A stretch of DNA of 18,199 nt, taken from positions 1 to 18,199 of the forward strand of contig DATKRK010000055.1 of assembly GCA_035532215.1 (NCBI GenBank), read 5' to 3'. The first letter of the stretch is position 1. Each line of letters begins with the position of its first letter. The translations under genes were made by a program, and so were the position numbers. Below, piece after piece: positions 1 to 6,471 of the stretch. The stretch comes from JAICIG01 sp035532215. Lineage in GTDB: Bacteria > Planctomycetota > Planctomycetia > Pirellulales > JAICIG01. The notes beneath the pieces are model-generated. The model had not been told where the DNA came from. It saw only the letters and a program-made list of their open reading frames with translations, and did not search any database.

Positions 1-74
1 GCTTCGAGTTCCTTCGTGCGGCGGTCCAGCCGTTCGCAGTTCGCGCATTCGTGTTTCTTCTCGGGCTCCACCAT
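1..74 (-). CDS. N-terminus of a possible IS66-type transposase (cut by window edge)
   Basis: Reading the minus strand from an ATG at 74 gives MVEPEKKHECANCERLDRRT followed by KELEA, open to the window edge. A CxxC pair (ECANC) leading into a charged heptad-like helix resembles the start of IS66-family TnpC transposases, which begin with a coiled coil or leucine-zipper segment. An AGGG about ten bases upstream could serve as ribosome binding site. Only about 24 residues are visible and no catalytic motif lies inside the window, so family assignment is tentative; another zinc-ribbon coiled-coil protein is possible. It diverges from the defence-like operon that begins some 115 bases away, and the weak 5' end of that operon may reflect insertion here. 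Confidence 0.4.
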   Translation of the reverse strand, partial: MVEPEKKHECANCERLDRRTKELE

Positions 75-190
75 GACGGCAAAACCCTAATCAATCGCCG
101 CAAAACTACCAAGATCAGTTCAAAACCCGTGAACGCTTACATGGATTCGGACCCACTCCGCCACCGCTATCAGGCGGTCCCACTGGCACG

Positions 191-1042
191 TTGCCGGCAG
201 TTCCAGCGACACCACCGTCACCGGAAATTCCCATCGCGAGTCTTGGTGGTGAATACCGTAGCGACTCGACCAATCAGCGATGGGACATTCGCGCCCTTGA
301 GGTCCTCGATTCACACCCAACGCTTGCTAGCACGGGAAAACCCTGGTCACTGCGCGCCCAACCAAGCGGCATCCACGAGTTTCTCGTAAACATTAGGCAT
401 TCCGTGTTCGCCTCGGCGACAATGACGCCGCTCGACGCGCTCCTCGCCGAACTGGCATGGTCTGCAATGGACTTCCTTCGGGGTAACCCCGGCTCCGCAA
501 GCTTCGCCACAGTCCTGTCGGAACTTCGTGAAAGGTATGCCACCGTCCACGCACTTGATGCCGTCGAACTCGGCAACCAGGCACGGCAGGTTATCCTCGA
601 CATCGCCGGCACGCTCAGAAGCAACATCGACACGACGGACGCGCTGGCGCTGTTCAACAAACTGCCGTCCGCCGACCAAGACGCGATCTTTCAGAAGATG
701 GCCACCCGTTCCGCCGGAAATCCACAAGGAGTCATTTCGGAAGGGCGGTTCCTCGAATATGCCTCGCCTCGGGTGGCCTGCGATTTCTTTTCCAGCCATC
801 CCGAACTGTTCCTCGATGGAAAATGCTGGGATGACGCATACGCCACCCTTGACTACGGTCGCCCTCTTGCCACTGAAGCTGCCCAGACACAGGTTGTTCG
901 GCACTACGAAAGCTTGCTTGCCGATGCCGTATGGCTCGCTGAGCAGGACGCGAGCGATCTGGCGGACGCTCATCGTCCTCGCCTTCTTCGCGCACAGTTA
1001 GCCATCGAACTCCTTGCCCCAACCGTGGAAGAGGCCAGCTAA
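191..1042 (+). CDS. Hypothetical helical protein, first gene of the helicase operon
   Basis: I do not recognise this 283-residue protein. It is mostly predicted helix, with no membrane segment or catalytic motif that I can see, and it ends in an acidic, leucine-rich helical stretch. The start is unresolved. The frame is open from 77, after a stop at 74-76, and the only conventional initiation codon before ATG 422 is a TTG at 191, which lacks a well-placed ribosome binding site. The open stretch 77-190 would encode a proline-rich segment, so the gene may be 5'-truncated or frameshifted near the transposase-like gene. It ends two bases before the helicase start, so the two are almost certainly co-transcribed. 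A specificity, sensing or partner role is inference from that linkage only. Confidence 0.6.
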   Translation: MPAVPATPPSPEIPIASLGGEYRSDSTNQRWDIRALEVLDSHPTLASTGKPWSLRAQPSGIHEFLVNIRHSVFASATMTPLDALLAELAWSAMDFLRGNPGSASFATVLSELRERYATVHALDAVELGNQARQVILDIAGTLRSNIDTTDALALFNKLPSADQDAIFQKMATRSAGNPQGVISEGRFLEYASPRVACDFFSSHPELFLDGKCWDDAYATLDYGRPLATEAAQTQVVRHYESLLADAVWLAEQDASDLADAHRPRLLRAQLAIELLAPTVEEAS

Positions 1043-1044
1043 AC

Positions 1045-2733
1045 GTGAGCGGGTCGAACCTCTATTTCCTGGATGAGAGACGGTTATTGCTTGGGCCTTG
1101 GCAAGCCTTTGAGCGTGACCTCGCGCGCCTTTTACTTGCGAATGGTTTCGACGATGTTCGCCTTGTCGGAGGCAGCGGGGACCAGGTAGCCGACGTGCTC
1201 GGAGTGCAACGAGGCGAGCTTTGGGTGTTTCAGTGTAAGCATACCAGGACGACTCCCCCGCCAAAGGACGCCATCGCCGAAGTTGTCGAGGCGGCCAAGT
1301 ATTATGGGGCGCATCGCATGGTCGTCGCCACCTCGCGGCCGCCGGGCGAGGCATTTCTTGCCGAGAAGCAGCGTTACGAACGCACGGGGCTTCGGATTCA
1401 GATCGCGGACCCCCGCAATCTTTTGGGTATGATGGCGAACACGCCAGAATACCCGCCTGCCAAGCGGGCCTTGAGACCATACCAGGAGGATGTCTCGGAG
1501 CGATTCCGCCGGGCACTCCTTGACACCGGCCGCGCGCAAATCGTGCTCGCCACCGGCCTTGGCAAGACGATCGTCATGGCCGAGGTCGTCGCCGACCTTC
1601 TTCGCGACAATCGCATCGAGCATGGGCGCGTGCTCGTCCTCGCGCACACACGGTCGCTTGTCGATCAGCTCCACCGCGCGTTCTGGTTCCAACTGCCAAA
1701 ATGGGTTTCGACGCATCACTTGGCGGAAAGCGAATACCCCGCATTCTGGGATGGGATCACGTTTGCAACCGTCCATTCCGCCCTTGCCAACCTGGAGCAC
1801 CTACCGCGTTTTGGGCTGATCCTCGTGGATGAAGCTCATCACATCGGGGCCGACATGTTCCAGAAAACCATCCAGGAACTGAATCCGCCGATGCTAGGAG
1901 GCGTCACGGCAACGCCGTGGCGTGGCGATGGATATGACATTGACGAGATTCTTGGCCCAGCCCTCGTCAAGATTGGCATTGCCGAGGGTCTCCAGCAAGG
2001 TTTCCTCTCCGACGTTGATTACAGGCTTCTCGCCGACAATCTAGACTGGGAAGCCGTGCAAGAGATGTCGAAGCACCACTACTCACTCAGCCAACTCAAC
2101 AAACGGCTCATCATTCCCACGCGGGACGAGGAGGCGGCTCGTCTCGTGAAGCAGGTTTTCGTGGAGGAAAAGCGAAGGGCGGGAATAGTCTTCAGCCCAA
2201 CGATCATTCATGCCCAGAGTTTTGCCGCCATGTTGCGGCGATATGGTTTTCGCGCCGAGGCAATCTCATCGGAAACGGAACCGCGAGAACGCGACGTGTT
2301 CATGTCCCGATTTCGGGCCGGGCAGCTTGATTTCGTCACCACCGTCGATCTTTTCAACGAGGGCGTCGATGTGCCCGACGTTGACATGCTGATCTTCCTG
2401 CGGGCCACGCACAGCCGACGAATCTTCGTACAACAGCTTGGTAGAGGACTCCGCATTAGTCCCGGCAAATCAAAAGTCGTCGTTCTCGATTTCGTCACTG
2501 ATCTGCGTCGCGTTGCCGAGGTTGTCGATCTTGACCAGGCGATACGTGGAGCGGACATCGAGCGCCTTGGTCTGGGATCGCGAATCATCCAGTTTCACGA
2601 CGCCTCTGCGGGAAGCTTTCTCAGGGAATGGATGCTCGATCAAGCCTCGCTTTTCCTCCGTGACGGGGACCCCGAACTTGAGTTACCGGAGATTGATTAC
2701 CCGATGCCACCAGCTCCTGGAGGGGTGCAATGA
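1045..2733 (+). CDS. Mrr-type endonuclease domain fused to SF2 DEAH helicase
   Basis: The 562-residue protein has two parts. Residues about 20-130 look like an Mrr/PD-(D/E)xK nuclease: FERDLARLL, then VGGSGDQVAD with D50, then FQCK with Q63 and K65, ending ADPRNLLGMM. Residues about 142-480 are an SF2 helicase: motif I ATGLGKT (169-175), motif II DEAH (262-265), motif III TAT (288-290), motif V TTVDLFNEGVDVP, and motif VI QQLGRGLR with R467 and R470. The last 80 residues are unassigned. All expected catalytic residues are present, so it looks functional. The GTG start follows GAGG in the end of the previous gene, and the 3' end overlaps the next gene by ATGA. This architecture recalls restriction helicases, which cut DNA and translocate with ATP. 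An anti-phage role is inferred, not shown. Confidence 0.9.
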   Translation: MSGSNLYFLDERRLLLGPWQAFERDLARLLLANGFDDVRLVGGSGDQVADVLGVQRGELWVFQCKHTRTTPPPKDAIAEVVEAAKYYGAHRMVVATSRPPGEAFLAEKQRYERTGLRIQIADPRNLLGMMANTPEYPPAKRALRPYQEDVSERFRRALLDTGRAQIVLATGLGKTIVMAEVVADLLRDNRIEHGRVLVLAHTRSLVDQLHRAFWFQLPKWVSTHHLAESEYPAFWDGITFATVHSALANLEHLPRFGLILVDEAHHIGADMFQKTIQELNPPMLGGVTATPWRGDGYDIDEILGPALVKIGIAEGLQQGFLSDVDYRLLADNLDWEAVQEMSKHHYSLSQLNKRLIIPTRDEEAARLVKQVFVEEKRRAGIVFSPTIIHAQSFAAMLRRYGFRAEAISSETEPRERDVFMSRFRAGQLDFVTTVDLFNEGVDVPDVDMLIFLRATHSRRIFVQQLGRGLRISPGKSKVVVLDFVTDLRRVAEVVDLDQAIRGADIERLGLGSRIIQFHDASAGSFLREWMLDQASLFLRDGDPELELPEIDYPMPPAPGGVQ

Positions 2734-3257
2734 ATCTACCGGACAGCATTCGAGATCAGCTTCGAGAACGCATGTGGCGAATCGCCGACGACATTGACTG
2801 GCTGGCTCTCGGTCCCACGGAGAAGACTCAGCAGTACGAGAACTGGACCAAGGACCCAGAGGTCGGAGGTGTCCTTGAACGCTACATGGCCGTGGGCCAA
2901 GTTCGCGTTTATATCAAGGACTCGCTTCTCAAGGACCATCCAAGGGCCAGGCGAGCAGATCAGGACAAGCCGTTCCGCATGTTGGGCCTTGACGGGAAGG
3001 TCGGCGTCACACGCGTCTTTATCAAGCCGCACGGCCGCCTGCTATCGGACGGTCGCATTGTATGCTGGGGCCGTGCAGCCGACTGGAAAGCCATACTCTT
3101 GGCGGTATTCGAGCGAAGCTTCACCATTCGGGATGCGAAATCATTCGCCGCCATCCTCACGGAATCGGCGGGCAAATACTCCGACACCACGGCCCGGTCC
3201 GTGGTCATCGAAGCCGCAAAACGCTTGAAAATCGAGAAACTCATCTGGGATTCCTGA
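2730..3257 (+). CDS. Unknown 175-aa protein coupled to the helicase
   Basis: I do not recognise the family. The ATG overlaps the helicase stop in an ATGA, and a strong GGAGGGG sits at 2719-2725, so translation is coupled. The protein is soluble and basic. A WLALGPTEKTQQYENW segment comes near the N-terminus, then GQVRVYIKDSLLKDHPRARR, and a middle patch KPHGRLLSDGRIVCWGRA, which looks like a compact beta-rich core with conserved-looking charged and aromatic residues. The C-terminal third is helical and lysine-rich (AAKRLKIEKLIW). There is no obvious nuclease or methylase signature. It is the last gene of the operon. No promoter or terminator is evident after it, and a dispersed repeat begins 34 bases downstream. 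It could be a nucleic-acid binding or regulatory subunit. Confidence 0.8.
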   Translation: MNLPDSIRDQLRERMWRIADDIDWLALGPTEKTQQYENWTKDPEVGGVLERYMAVGQVRVYIKDSLLKDHPRARRADQDKPFRMLGLDGKVGVTRVFIKPHGRLLSDGRIVCWGRAADWKAILLAVFERSFTIRDAKSFAAILTESAGKYSDTTARSVVIEAAKRLKIEKLIWDS

Positions 3258-3568
3258 TGAACCAAACTGGCGATTCCGGCGTCCGGTATCCCCGTCCTCG
3301 TGCCTACCCCGGACGGCTTTGAATCATCCGGCCTAGCGAGACGGGCTGATCGGCCACGGGCGAGACCGGGCAGGGCAGCAAGGCCCATGCGAATGCCGGC
3401 GGCGGAGTTGGGGCCGGCGGACGCGGATTGCCTCTGGTTTTCTGGGAATTGGGCAGTAGCCTTGAACTGCTCGACGGATACGCGTGTCTGTGTTACCGGA
3501 GCCGACGAAACCGCTGAACGGCTTTTGCGAGCAGGTAATCCGGCGTCGGCAGGCGAACGAAGCGCAGC
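3258..3568. other. Gene-free stretch with a dispersed repeat copy
   Basis: No convincing coding frame is seen. It holds copy 1 of the dispersed repeat (3291-3412). The rest has no clear terminator. The operon on the left and the orphan gene on the right converge here. Confidence 0.6.
3291..3412 (+). repeat. Dispersed ~120-bp repeat, copy 1
   Basis: This stretch aligns by eye with 4589-4716 in direct orientation. Shared blocks include CCGTCCTCGTGCCTACCCC, TCATCCGGCCTAGCG and ATGCGAATGCCGGCGG. There are scattered substitutions and a few small indels. No terminal inverted repeats are evident and the ends are approximate. It may be a fragment of a decayed mobile element or a family of intergenic repeats. 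Confidence 0.75.
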
Positions 3569-4090
3569 TCAGTCTGTTCTGAGGGCCTGCTCCGCCGATT
3601 TTTCATCCAGCCGAGCCAAGGCATCCGTAAACCGTATCCACGGCGAAGGATTAGCCCCTGTACGAAAAAAATCTGCCAAATCTGTTATGTCCTTCAACAG
3701 CCTTCGATTACGGGTGAGATTATCAGCATCCCTCGAAGCTAACCCTTCCTCTGTCTTAATGATTCCGTCAACGACTGGGGCGAGGTGCAGAAGACGCGAT
3801 TCAATCATGCGTTCGTAGTCATGCGTGCTCAAGCCGATGCTTTGCGGTGCCTCATGTTTACGGAGGCTGTTCATGCAGCCTGCCTTCGTTAAGAAATCCG
3901 TCTCCAGTTTGGCCGCGCATTCCTTCAGGTAAAAGGAATGAACGCTCAGGCTCATGATATCGGAAGCGCTGTATTTCTCTGGGAACACCGAAAGCACTTC
4001 AGTTTGGCTTGCGACCCGATCAATAACTTCAACGGCACTTCCAAGCGAAGAAGCAATACTCGCCGGGAAAATTGACTCCCATTCCTGCAT
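3569..4090 (-). CDS. Orphan hypothetical protein of lower GC
   Basis: A 173-residue soluble, mainly helical protein that I do not recognise. The chosen ATG at 4090 has GGGTGA five bases upstream. A GTG at 4099 would add three residues but lacks a ribosome binding site. A CATAAT hexamer lies just upstream of that GTG, so a very short leader is possible. The protein contains NSLRKHEAPQSIGLSTHDYE and later LTRNRRLLKDITDLADFF, both helix-like, with no catalytic signature. It looks poorer in GC than its neighbours and uses more A/T-ending codons, suggesting separate acquisition. It stands alone between gene-poor, repeat-bearing stretches and points toward the helicase operon. Confidence 0.65.
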   Translation of the reverse strand: MQEWESIFPASIASSLGSAVEVIDRVASQTEVLSVFPEKYSASDIMSLSVHSFYLKECAAKLETDFLTKAGCMNSLRKHEAPQSIGLSTHDYERMIESRLLHLAPVVDGIIKTEEGLASRDADNLTRNRRLLKDITDLADFFRTGANPSPWIRFTDALARLDEKSAEQALRTD

Positions 4091-4334
4091 GATGCTCACC
4101 CAATTATGACGAGGGCGCGGCCATTGACTTGATTCAAACGCGCAAGCGTGCAGGCGGCAAGGGGTTGCCGGGAAATCGGGGGGGGTCGGGACGGTGAGGG
4201 ACGCTCACTACGCCGCGACGTGTCTTAGCTTCGTGCGAGTACGGAATCATCCCGGCGAATTGATCGGCGAGGTCAGCTTGGCTTGGCATCGGTTTTTCCC
4301 CTTTGAGAATCCCACCATGATACCTCACTCCCAT

Positions 4335-4385
4335 AGCTCGGCAAGGGTCACAGTCGAGGGCCGCGAATCGAAGGCGATGGCGGCG
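4335..4385 (+). pseudogene. Fragment of a MazF/PemK-like toxin gene
   Basis: The plus strand encodes ARVTVEGRESKAMA, against ARITVDGRQSKAMA in the toxin gene at 6097-6138: 11 of 14 residues match. The underlying DNA differs at 9 of 41 positions by eye, mostly at third codon positions, which suggests descent from a coding sequence. Neither side can be extended as MazF, so it is a short relic. Confidence 0.6.
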
Positions 4386-4588
4386 TACCGGCCGCTGCTT
4401 TCCCGGCAGGATCACCGCCCCAACGCCGGCCGGATGACTCAAATCCGCCGGGGACCCCGCGGCGACGAGGCCGCCTGCCTACTAAGGGGATGCGGGATGG
4501 GGCTTTTTGGTTCCGGCCGCACCCAGCCGAACAGGCTTTCACCGCTTCGACGTTTCCGATCGACACCAGCTTTGCCGACTCCCTTACC

Positions 4589-4716
4589 CCCGTCCTCGTG
4601 CCTACCCCAGACGGCTCTGAGTCATCCGGCCTAGCGCGACGGGCTGACCGGCGACGGCGAGACTGGGCAGGGGGAGCAAGGACAGGGATGCCATGCGAAT
4701 GCCGGCGGAGTTGGGC
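4589..4716 (+). repeat. Dispersed ~120-bp repeat, copy 2
   Basis: Direct-orientation partner of 3291-3412, about 1.3 kb away. It is slightly longer because of small insertions around the AGCAAGGACAGGGATG part. The right end abuts the dehydrogenase relic. Confidence 0.75.
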
Positions 4717-4719
4717 GAG

Positions 4720-4822
4720 GCGAAAGTCGCGGCCCACTGCCACCACGCGCGACCGCAAGCGGCTGGCGGGCGATTGGCGCGGGATTCAGGGCAACTTCGG
4801 CCCGCCGGGCACGCCGATGGGG
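4720..4822 (+). pseudogene. Fragment of a Gfo/Idh/MocA dehydrogenase gene
   Basis: The plus strand reads TTRDRKRLAGDWRGIQGNF then GPPGTPMG, matching STRDEKKLAGDWRGIKGNF then GPPGAQMD, residues about 32-58 of the intact gene at 6472. A preceding AKVAA matches the AKVTA of the intact gene in a different frame, so there is an indel near 4735. The piece covers roughly residues 26-59 only, has no start, and ends at the HigA stop codon. The intact dehydrogenase differs at many silent positions, so this is an old copy or a different paralogue. Confidence 0.75.
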
Positions 4823-5161
4823 TTAGACGACCATCACTTGCCCAGGGGTTTGGGGGTGCGGACGGGAAACGCTGATCTTTACGTCACAGCCCAGGACATT
4901 GAGGAAGCGGAACAGCCGCTCGGTCGAGAAGCCGTCGAGCCGGCCTTTGATGATGGCGGAAATCTTGGGCTGGCTGATGCCGAGAATCTGCCCGGCTTCC
5001 TCCTGGGTGAGGCGGCGTTTCTTGATGACCCGGTGAATATGGATCGCCAATACGGATTTCGCCCGATAGGCGTCGGCATCCTTGATGCCAAGGTCGGCAA
5101 AGACGTTGCCGCTGCTTTCGGTGACGCTGTTTTCAGCGGGTCGGCTGGTGTCTTTCATCAT
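4823..5161 (-). CDS. HigA-like XRE antitoxin
   Basis: The 112-residue protein has an XRE helix-turn-helix at about residues 49-77 (RRLTQEEAGQILGISQPKIS), preceded by a helical segment AYRAKSVLAIHIHRVIKK. This arrangement is typical of HTH_37/HigA antitoxins that pair with Gp49-like toxins. It should neutralise the toxin encoded just upstream and repress the operon by binding its promoter. The ATG at 5161 overlaps the toxin stop in an ATGA and follows GGAG. A second ATG directly after it is also usable. The C-terminal tail is proline-rich (SRPHPQTPGQ). The stop codon abuts a dehydrogenase relic on the opposite strand. Confidence 0.88.
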   Translation of the reverse strand: MMKDTSRPAENSVTESSGNVFADLGIKDADAYRAKSVLAIHIHRVIKKRRLTQEEAGQILGISQPKISAIIKGRLDGFSTERLFRFLNVLGCDVKISVSRPHPQTPGQVMVV

Positions 5162-5547
5162 GGCTTTTCACTCCTTTTCTGTATCTCATGCAACTCGATT
5201 GCGGTCCTGAGCCGTTGCTTGATGAGGTTGATCGTCTGTTTTGGCGTTTCGCTTCCCTTCCGCGATTTTTTCTGGAAGCAATGCAGCACATAAACGGTGC
5301 CTGCCAGCTTCACGGTATACACGGCCCGATAGGTGTCGCCGGCGTGATCCTCGACGATCTCAAGGACGCCGGCGCCGCCGAAGCCGTGCAGCGGTTTGGC
5401 GCTATCGGCCTTGTCGCCGGTTTGTGCCAGGTGCAGGGCGTGGCCCATTTCCTTCCTGACCGGATCGGGGAATTCCATCAGCTCGTCCTTTGACGGGCCG
5501 ACCCATCGCAGCGGTTTGACGGGAAGGGGCGGAATCTTCTTGCTCAC
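5158..5547 (-). CDS. Gp49/RelE-superfamily (HigB-like) toxin
   Basis: The 129-residue protein matches the phage-derived Gp49-like toxin family (PF05973, from memory). Hallmarks in order are LRWVGPSKDELMEFPDPVRK, GHALHLAQTG, AKPLHGFGGAGVLEI, DTYRAVYTVKLAGTVYVLHC and FQKKSRKGSETPKQTINLIK. Members fold like RelE and generally cut mRNA on the ribosome. It is first in the operon, as in higBA, and overlaps the antitoxin by four bases. The start is uncertain: the frame stays open to 5790, but the family's usual N-terminus fits the GTG at 5547. There is no strong ribosome binding site there, and the further upstream part overlaps the neighbouring antitoxin gene and its promoter. The family core is complete, so it is probably active. 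Confidence 0.88.
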   Translation of the reverse strand: MSKKIPPLPVKPLRWVGPSKDELMEFPDPVRKEMGHALHLAQTGDKADSAKPLHGFGGAGVLEIVEDHAGDTYRAVYTVKLAGTVYVLHCFQKKSRKGSETPKQTINLIKQRLRTAIELHEIQKRSEKP

Positions 5548-5656
5548 CGGTTCAATATCCCATATTTGGGGATAGAAGGCAAGCGGAAAACATCCCCTTT
5601 CCAGGGATAGATCGCCTACGACCGGGCGCTTGCCATCGCACCATGCAATTAACTGG

Positions 5657-5686
5657 TTGACAGTAATACCCGACCTGTGGCATTCT
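5657..5686 (+). promoter_or_regulatory. Candidate sigma70-like promoter for the MazEF-like pair
   Basis: TTGACA at 5657-5662 is a perfect -35 hexamer. CATTCT at 5681-5686 is a weak -10 after an 18-base spacer. Transcription would start just ahead of the antitoxin ATG at 5714. Confidence 0.5.
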
Positions 5687-5688
5687 TT

Positions 5689-5704
5689 ACGTACAAACAT
5701 ACGT
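5689..5704. promoter_or_regulatory. Inverted repeat, likely antitoxin operator
   Basis: ACGTA, six bases, then TACGT form a perfect short palindrome ten bases before the antitoxin ATG and just after the candidate -10 element. This is a plausible site for autoregulation by a ribbon-helix-helix antitoxin. Flanking TT and GTAA extend it imperfectly. Confidence 0.45.
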
Positions 5705-5713
5705 GTAAAGCCC

Positions 5714-5944
5714 ATGACCAAAAAACTGACGATATCCATCGACGACCGGGTGTATGACGGCCTGCACGCCGTCATCGGACGGGGCCACATCGGGAAGTTT
5801 CTCGAAGACCTGGCCCGGCCGTTCGTCGTGACCGAAAGCCTGTCGGCCGCCTATGCCGAAATGTCCACCGACAAGGCCCGCGATGCCGAGGCGGACGAAT
5901 GGTGCGAATCCCTGGCCGGCGACGTACCCGATGTTGCGTGGTGA
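5714..5944 (+). CDS. MazE-like ribbon-helix-helix antitoxin
   Basis: The 76-residue protein begins MTKKLTISIDDRVYDGLHAV, the beta strand and first helix of a ribbon-helix-helix DNA-binding domain, followed by IGRGHIGKFLEDLARPFVV. An acidic C-terminal tail (AEADEWCESLAGDVPD) would wrap the toxin. The frame is open upstream to 5630, but ATG 5714 gives the family's normal length and lies right after the promoter and palindrome. The gene overlaps the toxin start by 14 bases, typical of mazEF pairs. The antitoxin is intact while its toxin is broken, so it may be a solitary repressor or an anti-toxin left after toxin loss. Confidence 0.85.
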   Translation: MTKKLTISIDDRVYDGLHAVIGRGHIGKFLEDLARPFVVTESLSAAYAEMSTDKARDAEADEWCESLAGDVPDVAW

Positions 5945-6255
5945 GGTTTGGTGGGTGAGCTTCGCGGGAAGCTCGGGAGGCGAGGTGCGGAAGACCCGGC
6001 CCGCCGTCATCGTCAGCAATGACGCCGCCAACCGGCACGCCAACCGCGTCCAGGCCGCCCCTCTCCAGCAAGACCGGCACGCTCTATCCTTGTGAGGCGA
6101 GGATCACGGTCGATGGCAGGCAGTCAAAGGCGATGGCAGACCAGATCATGACCGTGAGCAAGGAGCGGCTGACCAGCCGCATGGGATTGCTTTCCCCGGA
6201 GGAGATGCACGGTGTTGACATGGCCATGCGGATTCAACTTGGACTCGCGGCCTGA
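5931..6255 (+). pseudogene. mazF: MazF/PemK-like toxin, frameshifted
   Basis: From ATG 5931 the frame encodes MLRGEVWWVSFAGSSGGEVR then KTRPAVIVSNDAANRH and NRVQ, the MazF N-terminus with its substrate-loop GEVW and RPAVIVS strand. It then runs into a TGA at 6093-6095. The C-terminal half continues in another frame: TLYPCEARITVDGRQSKAMA, DQIMTVSKERL and a helix ending IQLGLAA at 6255. The shift lies near 6050-6075 and can be explained by a two-base loss or one-base gain around CCCCTCTCCAG. MazF proteins are mRNA interferases, and as read this one cannot be made whole. A sequencing error or programmed frameshifting is the alternative. Confidence 0.8.
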
Positions 6256-6384
6256 TTTTCCCGCCGTCTCGCACCCCTCGAAGTCACAATCCCATCGCCA
6301 AAGTGTCCACGATCGGTAGAATTGCCCCATGAAAACCCGGCTTTTCCGTTGGTTCAGGCGTAAAGAAAACTTTAAAGAATGCGT

Positions 6385-6419
6385 CCAAAACGTGGGAAAA
6401 TAGGCCAAAACGGTGGGAA
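6385..6419 (+). promoter_or_regulatory. Paired direct repeat upstream of the dehydrogenase
   Basis: CCAAAACGTGGGAA at 6385 and CCAAAACGGTGGGAA at 6405 are spaced 20 bases apart, about two helical turns. A weaker CCGTGGAAACC follows. They lie about 55-85 bases before the dehydrogenase ATG and could be an operator. No confident -35/-10 pair was found. Confidence 0.35.
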
Positions 6420-6471
6420 CCGTGGAAACCATAGAAAATCACAAATTGCTAAGTAGATTGGAGTTACGGAA

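Larger units (their letters stand above)
4091..4822. other. Gene-free stretch made of relics and repeats
   Basis: Several frames are open by chance in this GC-rich DNA, but none looks like an intact gene. What can be recognised is a MazF-like toxin fragment (4335-4385), copy 2 of the dispersed repeat (4589-4716) and a Gfo/Idh dehydrogenase fragment (4720-4822). All three lie on the plus strand. The stretch looks like a graveyard of rearranged sequence. Confidence 0.6.

Noticed and set aside
51..389. Plus-strand 112-residue open frame overlapping the first operon gene
   Set aside because: It overlaps the longer frame, has an arginine-rich composition typical of a wrong frame in GC-rich DNA, and lacks a ribosome binding site. 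It remains only as a possible frameshift partner.
4490..5293. 267-residue plus-strand frame across the relics and HigBA genes
   Set aside because: It joins a dispersed repeat, a dehydrogenase relic and antisense HigBA sequence. Only the relic part has homology.
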